Assembly (NCBI RefSeq): GCF_004299445.1 | Contig: NZ_SCTC01000047.1 | Span: forward strand, 1-49,907 | DNA from: Phenylobacterium sp. | GTDB taxonomy: Bacteria > Pseudomonadota > Alphaproteobacteria > Caulobacterales > Caulobacteraceae | Length of the DNA: 49,907 nt | Direction: 5' to 3' | Shown: positions 44,092 through 49,907 of the stretch, one piece after another | Position numbering within the stretch: position 1 is the stretch's first letter | How the letters are laid out: each line of letters opens with the position of its first letter | Notes under the pieces: generated by a model | Database searches by the model: none | What the model saw: the letters and a program-made list of their open reading frames with translations, nothing else | What the model was told of the DNA's origin: nothing | Program-made: the position numbers and the translations under genes

Positions 44092-45467
44092 GCCGCGCGC
44101 CTCAGATAATTGATCAGGTCGATGCGGGTGATCAGGCCCAGGAACTCCTTGCCCTCCATCACGATCGCGACCTCGTCCCGCTCGAATATGGGGATCAGGG
44201 CGTCCAACTGCTCGCCGACCTGCAGGGTATGCAGCTTCGCGGTCATGGCGGTGGAGACCGGCTGCTTGAACCGCTGGTTCTGGTTGCGGTCCTCGACGGC
44301 CTCCAGCAGGTCGCTCTCGTCGATCAGGCCGATCAGGCGGCCGTCGTCCAGCACCGGAAGCTGGCTGACGTCAGCGGCGCGCATGCGATTGTAGGCGGTG
44401 AGCAACGCATCGCCGGGCCCGACCGTCACCGTGTCGCCGGCGCGCGCGATCAGGTCGCGCAGGTCGCCGTGCAGCTTGCGGTCGACCAGCCCCTGCTCGA
44501 CGACCCAGCTGTCGTTGTAGACCTTCGACAGGTAGCGGCTGCCGGTGTCGCAGACGAGGGTCACCACGCGCTTGGGCTCGGTCTGGTCGCGGCAATACCG
44601 CAGCGCCGCGGCCAGCAAGGTGCCCGATGACGAGCCCCCAAGGATGCCGGCCTTGGTCAGCAGCATCCGCGCGCTGGCGATGCTCTCGCTGTCGGGGATC
44701 TCGTAGGCCTTCGCCACCAGCGCCAGGTCGCAGTTGTCGGGAATGAAGTCCTCGCCGATGCCTTCCACGACCCACGAGCCGGGTTCAATCTTCTCTCCCC
44801 GCTCCACCAGGGGGGCCAGGATCGAGCCAACGGGGTCGGCGAGAACCATCTTCGTCTTCGGGGAGGCCTTGGCGAAGAACCGGCCCAGCCCCGTCAGCGT
44901 GCCGCCCGATCCCACGCCCACAACCACGGCGTCGAGGTCGCCGACCATCTGCTCGAGGATCTCGGGGCCCGTCGTCGTCTCGTGCGCGAGCGGGTTCGCG
45001 GGGTTCGAGAACTGGTTGATGTACACCGCGTTGTTCAGCTTGGCCGCAATGGCTGCGGCCATGTCCTGGTAGTACTCGGGATGGCCCTTGCCGACGTCGC
45101 TGCGGGTGATGCGCACATCGACGCCCATGGCGCGCAGGTGCTGGATCTTCTCCCGCGCCATCTTGTCGGGCACCACCAGCAACAGCTTGTAGCCCTTCAG
45201 GACGCCCACCTGCGCCAAGCCCAGGCCGGTGTTTCCGGCGGTGGCCTCGACGATGGTGCCGCCCGGCTTCAGGGATCCGTCCTTCTCGGCCGCTTCGATC
45301 ATCGACAGCGCGATGCGATCCTTGATCGATCCGCCGGGGTTGGCGCTCTCCAGCTTCACGAACAGGCGGCAGGGGCCAGTGTCGAAACCGGTCAGTTCAA
45401 CCATCGGCGTGCGGCCGATCAGGTCCAGGGTGGTGTCCGCCGGCGGCGGCAGGGGCAGCTTGGTCAA
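44088..45467 (-). CDS. Cystathionine beta-synthase with C-terminal CBS domain pair
   Basis: A 459-residue PLP enzyme condensing homocysteine and serine (or a related donor). The PLP lysine is Lys49 in NPGGSIKDR, with AGNTGLGLA, the GSGGTLTGLG phosphate loop and the SSSGTLLAA segment. Two CBS motifs occupy about 335-385 and 405-455, the regulatory pair. The start is taken as TTG at 45467, because AGGAAG lies five bases upstream; no ATG fits better. Upstream CTG/ATG readings would add 27 non-conserved residues. Confidence 0.92.
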   Translation of the reverse strand: MTKLPLPPPADTTLDLIGRTPMVELTGFDTGPCRLFVKLESANPGGSIKDRIALSMIEAAEKDGSLKPGGTIVEATAGNTGLGLAQVGVLKGYKLLLVVPDKMAREKIQHLRAMGVDVRITRSDVGKGHPEYYQDMAAAIAAKLNNAVYINQFSNPANPLAHETTTGPEILEQMVGDLDAVVVGVGSGGTLTGLGRFFAKASPKTKMVLADPVGSILAPLVERGEKIEPGSWVVEGIGEDFIPDNCDLALVAKAYEIPDSESIASARMLLTKAGILGGSSSGTLLAAALRYCRDQTEPKRVVTLVCDTGSRYLSKVYNDSWVVEQGLVDRKLHGDLRDLIARAGDTVTVGPGDALLTAYNRMRAADVSQLPVLDDGRLIGLIDESDLLEAVEDRNQNQRFKQPVSTAMTAKLHTLQVGEQLDALIPIFERDEVAIVMEGKEFLGLITRIDLINYLRRAA

Positions 45468-45795
45468 GCGATCTTCCTGATTCAGATGGGATGCATATTG
45501 CGCGTTGTCGACCCAAAGGGAAACGGACAACCCAATTCTCCCTCCCATGGGGCAAGATCAGTCCAGCGCCGGAGGAGCCTTGCCGCGTCCCCTGCGGAGC
45601 GCCGGGGGCGGTCTTTGAAGCTTCTGGCGGCACGCTCCCATGAAACGCCGCCGGGAGCCGACGCGTTGCGCCGCCCAGCCCGTGGCGGTGGGCGCCATGG
45701 GCCGGAAGTCTCTCTGTAACCGTTCCGTACGTAGCCTCCGGCTTTCGCGCGGCTAGTATGGCGCCGCTCTTCGTCAGTGGTTCGGAGTCCGGCCC
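45468..45795. other. Divergent 328-base regulatory interval with competing hairpins
   Basis: This interval separates cystathionine beta-synthase (minus) from the heme lipoprotein (plus). It holds two mutually exclusive pairings: GGCGGC (45626-45631) with GCCGCC (45647-45652), and GCTCCC (45634-45639) with GGGAGC (45653-45658). GCTAGTAT at 45752-45759 resembles a -10 for the lipoprotein. No known riboswitch was recognised. Confidence 0.4.
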
Positions 45796-46323
45796 TTGAA
45801 ACAGTACCTCGTCCTGGCCGCCTGCGCGGTCGCCCTCGTCGGTTGCCAGCAGCAGAAGCCGGGCGCCAAGGCGCTCGCCGACGCCAAATTCAACAGCGAC
45901 CTGCCCATGAGCGAATTCATGGGGCATTTCGTCGACCCCGCGGCCTTCATGTACTGGAAGAACTCGGGGACCGTGGTCGACGAGAAGGGCGAGCACGACC
46001 TGACGCCCACCACCGACGAGGGCTGGGACGTCCTGGTCACGGGCGCGACCATGCTGGTGGAAGCTGGGAACGTGTTGCAGCTGCCGGGTCGCGTCCGCGC
46101 GCCCGAGGCCGACTGGAACAAGTACGCCCAGATGCTGAGCGAGCGCGCGATGATCGCCCGCGCCGCGGCCGAGAAGCACGACAAGGCCGCCGTCTTCGAG
46201 GAGGGGGCCAAGGTCTACGAGGTCTGCGTGGCCTGCCACGAGCAGTTCGTCATCCAGCCCGACATCAAGGCGAACGGTCCCGCGAAGGGCGATCCGCTGC
46301 CCGAGGTTCAGGGGAAGAAATAG
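45796..46323 (+). CDS. Heme c-binding lipoprotein (CxxCH cytochrome-like)
   Basis: A 175-residue protein with a lipoprotein signal: VALVGC with the modified cysteine at residue 17. The mature part is helical and ends with a C-terminal heme motif CVACH (144-148), the layout of cytochrome c'/c-556-like four-helix proteins. It would be matured by the Ccm system encoded elsewhere in the window. The start is TTG at 45796, with GGAG eight bases upstream and no ATG available. The electron-transfer or gas-binding role is unknown. Confidence 0.8.
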   Translation: MKQYLVLAACAVALVGCQQQKPGAKALADAKFNSDLPMSEFMGHFVDPAAFMYWKNSGTVVDEKGEHDLTPTTDEGWDVLVTGATMLVEAGNVLQLPGRVRAPEADWNKYAQMLSERAMIARAAAEKHDKAAVFEEGAKVYEVCVACHEQFVIQPDIKANGPAKGDPLPEVQGKK

Positions 46324-46329
46324 TCGACC

Positions 46330-46821
46330 CTAGCGCCCGCGGCCGACGCAGTGGCCGTGGGGTCCGCCGATCCTGTCCAGGGGACGGCCGGCGCTCATCT
46401 CCTCCAGGTCGCAGCGCTGGCGATCGATCGGGCCGGCAAACGCGCCCGCGCCGTAGGGGTAGTGGCCATACGGCCCGCCGCTCCGGCCATATCGGGTGTC
46501 CTCGAACGCCAGGCTGAGACGTCCCGTCTCACCCAAAGGCATGTCGGTGCGCACATAGACGCTGCGGTAGCCGCCCGTGCCGACGCCCACCGACACCTCC
46601 CCGTGCACCTTCCGGTCGTCGCGCGCCACCACACCGCTCACCTCGCCAGGCTCGGCCACCGAGGCGGCCGGCGAGCTGCGGATGAAGGCGTCGATCTGGT
46701 CCGACGTGGAGACGGGCGCTGCCGTCGCAGACGCGGTCGCCACAGGTTCTTCGTCAGCGAGCGCCGGCGAGGCGATCAGGGCGGCGCCCAAGATCAGGCA
46801 GGGGGCGAAAGCGACGCGCAT
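46330..46821 (-). CDS. Secreted hypothetical protein (163 aa)
   Basis: A 163-residue protein with a signal peptide (MRVAFAPCLILGAALIASPA, cleavage after ALA). The middle region VSGVVARDDRKVHGEVSVGVG and GRLSLAFEDTRYG has alternating hydrophobic residues suggesting beta strands; the end is Gly/His/Tyr/Arg-rich with two cysteines. No family recognised. It lies downstream of the HupE cassette on the same strand, 56 bases away, and converges on the lipoprotein. Confidence 0.65.
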   Translation of the reverse strand: MRVAFAPCLILGAALIASPALADEEPVATASATAAPVSTSDQIDAFIRSSPAASVAEPGEVSGVVARDDRKVHGEVSVGVGTGGYRSVYVRTDMPLGETGRLSLAFEDTRYGRSGGPYGHYPYGAGAFAGPIDRQRCDLEEMSAGRPLDRIGGPHGHCVGRGR

Positions 46822-46877
46822 GCGGAACTCCTTGTCCCGCCATCACACGCGGCAAATGCGGCGAACGTATTGCAGGC

Positions 46878-47534
46878 TTAAGGCGCCGGGCGCGCCTGGG
46901 CGGCCGGCACGTTGGCGACGATGCCGGCCTCGTTGCCGGGCTGGCCTGATGGGATCAACTCGTAGAATCCCGCCAGCCGCAGCCTCACCACCACCGGCTT
47001 CTCACTGGAGTTGGAGAACTGCCAGCCCTGGATGCCGTCGAACGGCGAGGTGAGCGCCCCCTGCTGCTTCAGCCCGAACGCCTGCTTCCAGGTCGAGACG
47101 GCCATCGCTTCGCCGGGCTTCGGGGTCGTGTGGCCGTGCTGATCGAAACGGAAGTCGCGCGGCTCGGACGTCCCGATGACCTCCCAGGCATAGATCAGGG
47201 TGGCGTCCTTCTTCATCCGGACCTTGTACTCGAGCTCTGACCTGTCGGCGCCGGCCATGAAGTCACCCAGCGGGATCTCGATCACGTCGGTGCGGAACGG
47301 CGTGTCGTATTCCCGGGCCCTCGCCGCGCCGGCGGTCGTGTCGACCGTCTGGTCCTCCGGGGCCCACAGCCGCGACAGTCCCGAGAGCTTGCCGACGCCC
47401 AGCGGGTCACGGTTGAACTCGGCTGGCAGGATGGCGCCCAGCACGATCAACACGGCCAGCAACAGCGCGCCCAGGGCGGCCAGGATCAGGCGCCCTCTGG
47501 CCATAGGACGGGTGGGTTGCTCGTTCGCGCTCAT
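46878..47534 (-). CDS. Membrane-anchored periplasmic protein of the HupE cassette
   Basis: A 218-residue protein with one N-terminal transmembrane anchor (about 15-37, RLILAALGALLLAVLIVLGA) and a periplasmic domain. The segment EIPLGDFMAGADRSELEYKVRMKKDATLIYAW reads as a beta-sandwich, with aromatic and His residues (FDQHGHTTP). I know of 'transmembrane anchor' proteins beside HupE-like genes, but their function is not established. Its ATG overlaps the hupE stop (47531-47534), so the two are coupled. Confidence 0.75.
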   Translation of the reverse strand: MSANEQPTRPMARGRLILAALGALLLAVLIVLGAILPAEFNRDPLGVGKLSGLSRLWAPEDQTVDTTAGAARAREYDTPFRTDVIEIPLGDFMAGADRSELEYKVRMKKDATLIYAWEVIGTSEPRDFRFDQHGHTTPKPGEAMAVSTWKQAFGLKQQGALTSPFDGIQGWQFSNSSEKPVVVRLRLAGFYELIPSGQPGNEAGIVANVPAAQARPAP

Positions 47535-48244
47535 GAGACCGCTCCGCCGAAGAGGTAGCCGGCCAGCTGTTCGCCCGCGAGGACAAAGCCGGCCAGCATC
47601 AAGAGGATGTTCGCCCCCGCCGCCGTGCGCTCGAAGGCCGGCGTCCGCCGCCAGACCGTCATGGCCGCCAGGATCAGGCTCAGCGCCAACACCTGCCCGA
47701 TCTCGACGCCGACGTTGAACGACACCAGATTCACCAGCAGCCCCTCCGGGTTCAGGTTGAGCGCCTGAAGCTTGGTGGCGAGCCCGAAGCCGTGGATGAG
47801 GCCGAAGCCGAGGACCGCGATGCGCGGATCGGGCTGAACGCCGAACAGCGTCCGGAACCCGCCCAGGTTTTCGAAGGCCTTGTAGGCCACCGACAGGCCG
47901 ATCACCGCGTCGACCAGGTGCGGATCGACATGCAGGTCGAAAAACACGCCGGCCAGGAGGGTGATCGAGTGGCCCAGCGAGAACAGCGAGACGTACAGCG
48001 CGATCTGGCGCAGCCGGAACAGGAAGAAGATCACCCCAACCAGGAACAGCAGGTGGTCGTAACCGGTGACCATGTGCTTGGCGCCGAGGTAGGCGAAGGG
48101 GATCGGGTCGGGGCCCCGGGCCGCCGCCACGAAGGCCGCGTCGGTCCCGCCGATGTTGTGCGCCAGCGCCGCGCCGGCCCAGGCCAACGCCAGGACCAGA
48201 GCCGGCAGCCCGAAACACGAAAGCCGCGATACGCCGTTCCCCAT
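47531..48244 (-). CDS. HupE/UreJ-like membrane protein (candidate metal transporter)
   Basis: A 237-residue protein with a signal-like first segment (cleavage about ALA-HN, residue 28-29), then about six helices. It carries histidines in membrane motifs: GYDHLLFLVG (D63, H64), SLGHSITLL (H92) and LIHGFGLA (H151), plus an early AKHMVTG (H57). HupE and UreJ proteins are nickel/cobalt permeases; this subgroup may move another metal. ATG at 48244 lies in the loop of a long hairpin. Between a TonB receptor and an anchor protein. Confidence 0.85.
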   Translation of the reverse strand: MGNGVSRLSCFGLPALVLALAWAGAALAHNIGGTDAAFVAAARGPDPIPFAYLGAKHMVTGYDHLLFLVGVIFFLFRLRQIALYVSLFSLGHSITLLAGVFFDLHVDPHLVDAVIGLSVAYKAFENLGGFRTLFGVQPDPRIAVLGFGLIHGFGLATKLQALNLNPEGLLVNLVSFNVGVEIGQVLALSLILAAMTVWRRTPAFERTAAGANILLMLAGFVLAGEQLAGYLFGGAVS

Positions 48245-48266
48245 GGGTCCGGCATACCGCGGCTTT
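48220..48266 (-). promoter_or_regulatory. 17-bp hairpin enclosing the hupE start codon
   Basis: On the minus strand, AAAGCCGCGGTATGCCG (48266 to 48250) can pair completely with CGGCGTATCGCGGCTTT (48236 to 48220), with two G-U wobbles. The 13-base loop GACCCATGGGGAA holds the hupE ATG (48244-48242) and a self-complementary CCCATGGG. No clear ribosome site lies outside it. It may control translation, attenuate read-through from the TonB receptor gene, or bind a regulator. Confidence 0.65.
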
Positions 48267-48315
48267 GAACGCGTGGCGAGGCGCGACGGCGGGCCGCCGC
48301 GCCCTATCCCGAGTT

Positions 48316-49907
48316 CTAGAATTCCTTCCGGAACGTCGCGCCGTAGGTGCGCGGCGCGTTGGTCAGGAACCCGTAGCGGGCGCGCAGGCCGCGCTCGCGG
48401 TCGATGGCGAGCTTGGCGCGCTCGTCGCCGAGGTTGTTGACGAACGCCGCAACCTCGAAGCCGTCACCCCGGACGCCGAGGCGCAGGTTGACGATCTCGT
48501 ACGACGGCAGCTCAAGCGGGAAGATCAGCGACGCCGCCGTCTGCCCGCCCAGGTTCGGGAAGGTAGCCACGGTGCGCGGGTTGTTCTCCTGGTCGGAGAC
48601 CTGCGTGTAGCGCTTGCCGACGTGCTGGGCGGTCAGGTTGGCGAACGCCTCCAGACCGTTTTCCATCTCACGCTCGTAACCCACGCTGATCGAGCCCTGG
48701 AACTTGGGCACGGTGGGCAGGCGGTTGCCGTCACGCAGCCCCTGGATCGGCACGCCGCGGGCGTCCACCAGGCTCGAGGTGAGCTTGGCGTCATTGTACG
48801 AAGCGGCCGCCGAGATGTCGAAGTTCTCGGTCAGGCGGTAGGACAGCTCGGCGTCGAAGCCGGCCGACTTGGCCGAATCCACGTTGGCGATGATCCGCGA
48901 CGAGCAGCTGCCTGCGTCGATCGTGGCCTGCAGATTCTTGATGTCGGCGTAGAAGCCGGCCACCGTCAGCGAACCCGCGCCGCCGGCGAACCGGGCCTTG
49001 GCGCCCGCTTCGTAGTTCCAGACCGTCTCGTTCTTGAAGCTGGGCTGCGACAGCGCGTTGAAGGTCGCGAAGTCGGCCGGCGTGCAGAGCGGGCGGTTCA
49101 GCGGGTCGTTGATGCCGCCGAGACGGAAGCCCTTCGACACCTGAGCGTTCAGGGTGATGTTGTCGGTGGCCTCATAAGCCACGATCACCCGCGGCGCCCA
49201 CGCATCGGCCTTGGTCTTGCCGGGGACCGCGATGGTCTTGTCGGCGAAGATCCCGTCGAACGTCAGGGTCCGGGTCTCCTTGTAGTCGGCCCAGCGCAGG
49301 CCGGCCGTGACGTCCAGACGATCGGTGACCGAGTAGGTCGCCTCGCCGAACACCGCGAACTGCTTCTGCTTGTAGGGCACCGTCGAGAAGTACAGGTGGT
49401 CGGTCGGGGCCACGTCGCTCTTCGAGGGAATGCCCGAGAGGCGCGAGAAGCCGTTCACGAACAGGTCCTGAGCGTAGTCGCGGTCGATGTGCGAGTAGAA
49501 CGCGCCGGCCACCCACTGCAGCGGGCCTTCGCCCGTCGACGTGAGGCGCAGCTCCTGGGTGAAGGTCTGCAGGTCGGTCGTGTCGGCCAGCGGCGAGTCG
49601 ATGTTGTAGACCGCCGGCGGCAGGCCGATGGAGCCGCCCGTGATCGACGCGGTCAGGGCCGTCGCGTCACGCAGCACGAGCACCTCGCGGTCGGTGAACG
49701 ACGAGATCGAAGTGACGCGCACGCCGTCCAGGTCGTAGTTCAGCGACAGGTCGGCCAGGAAGAACTCGTCCTCGAACTTCTCCTTGAGCTGGGTGTACTG
49801 CTTCAGCCCGCCCAGCTGCACGCGCGGACGCGTGGTCGAGAACTGGTTGCCCAGGATGTTGTAGATGTCGACGCGGTTGAAACCGTCCACGTCGATCTTC
49901 TGGTAGA
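48316..49907 (-). CDS. TonB-dependent outer-membrane receptor (C-terminal part, truncated by window edge)
   Basis: The last 530 or so codons of a TonB-dependent receptor; the frame is open to the window end, so the plug domain and the start are outside. It shows beta-barrel features: alternating strands, FTQELRLTSTGEGPLQWVAG, LDVTAGLRWADYKETR, VSKGFRLGG, the C-terminal NLRLGVRGDGFEVAAFVNNLGDE and a terminal Phe (TFRKEF) as required for outer-membrane assembly. The substrate cannot be told from the barrel; the HupE neighbour suggests a metal or metallophore. Confidence 0.93.
   Translation of the reverse strand, partial: YQKIDVDGFNRVDIYNILGNQFSTTRPRVQLGGLKQYTQLKEKFEDEFFLADLSLNYDLDGVRVTSISSFTDREVLVLRDATALTASITGGSIGLPPAVYNIDSPLADTTDLQTFTQELRLTSTGEGPLQWVAGAFYSHIDRDYAQDLFVNGFSRLSGIPSKSDVAPTDHLYFSTVPYKQKQFAVFGEATYSVTDRLDVTAGLRWADYKETRTLTFDGIFADKTIAVPGKTKADAWAPRVIVAYEATDNITLNAQVSKGFRLGGINDPLNRPLCTPADFATFNALSQPSFKNETVWNYEAGAKARFAGGAGSLTVAGFYADIKNLQATIDAGSCSSRIIANVDSAKSAGFDAELSYRLTENFDISAAASYNDAKLTSSLVDARGVPIQGLRDGNRLPTVPKFQGSISVGYEREMENGLEAFANLTAQHVGKRYTQVSDQENNPRTVATFPNLGGQTAASLIFPLELPSYEIVNLRLGVRGDGFEVAAFVNNLGDERAKLAIDRERGLRARYGFLTNAPRTYGATFRKEF

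Noticed and set aside
45626..45658. H-type pseudoknot from the two crossing pairings
   Set aside because: With no bases between the two 3' strands the third loop would have zero length across a 6-bp stem, which is not sterically plausible. Reported as competing hairpins instead.
45468..45795. SAM or SAH riboswitch upstream of cystathionine beta-synthase
   Set aside because: The remembered consensus segments of SAM-II and SAH riboswitches could not be matched in order on either strand.

Overview
The window is chromosomal DNA from a GC-rich alphaproteobacterium, most likely a member of the Caulobacteraceae (Caulobacter/Phenylobacterium type). This rests on the very high GC, on recognisable gene runs (dapF - membrane protein - mtaB; ftsY - yciB; ccmA beside acnA), on alphaproteobacterial families such as DUF2794, and on promoters with a GCTAGA-type -10. 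The assignment is inference from the sequence alone; there is no rRNA or tRNA to anchor it. I see no transposase, integrase, phage gene or CRISPR array.

Layout. 1-2.6 kb: peroxide defence (ahpD, ahpC, divergent oxyR with an OxyR-like site between them) and a TetR regulator divergent from an O-methyltransferase. 3.4-9.4 kb: a PadR regulator with an AT-rich array of repeated half-sites, then a tightly overlapped housekeeping run dapF - membrane protein - mtaB - GFA enzyme, a TRIC-type channel on the other strand, and ftsY - yciB. 9.5-14.0 kb: two small conserved genes and the cytochrome c maturation genes ccmG, D, C and B, A, split by two secreted-protein genes. 14.2-24.5 kb: acnA, tandem DUF1223 thioredoxin-like proteins, DUF2794, a Bax inhibitor-1 protein, thpR, DUF2237, a CitE-like lyase, a HIT protein and a type-2 malate dehydrogenase. 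24.6-28 kb: small regulator/enzyme modules (GST with divergent TetR; ArsR - SRPBCC - GST). 28.1-34.7 kb: malic enzyme MaeB, a YegD-like Hsp70 and a two-domain M16 peptidase. 34.8-42.9 kb: GST with divergent LysR, PCD - HAD, VanZ-like, a glycosyltransferase-like protein, a GPH-family symporter and a stand-alone AceE-like E1 enzyme. 42.9-45.5 kb: transsulfuration pair (CBS - cystathionine lyase). 45.8-49.9 kb: a heme-binding lipoprotein, a secreted protein, and a TonB-dependent receptor - HupE - membrane-anchored protein cassette that runs off the right edge.

Themes. Central carbon genes for the malate/citrate node (acnA, mdh, maeB, a CitE-like lyase and the AceE-like E1) are scattered through the window. 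The Ccm system would mature c-type cytochromes such as the CxxCH lipoprotein at 45.8 kb. Translational coupling through ATGA/GTGA overlaps is pervasive, and five convergent gene pairs share overlapping stop codons in a single CTAG. The most interesting unexplained items are a 17-bp hairpin that places the hupE start codon in its loop, the receptor/HupE/anchor cassette as a candidate metal-uptake system of unknown substrate, the E1 enzyme lacking the N-terminal E2-binding segment, the PadR half-site array, and a gene-free stretch with a G-quadruplex motif.
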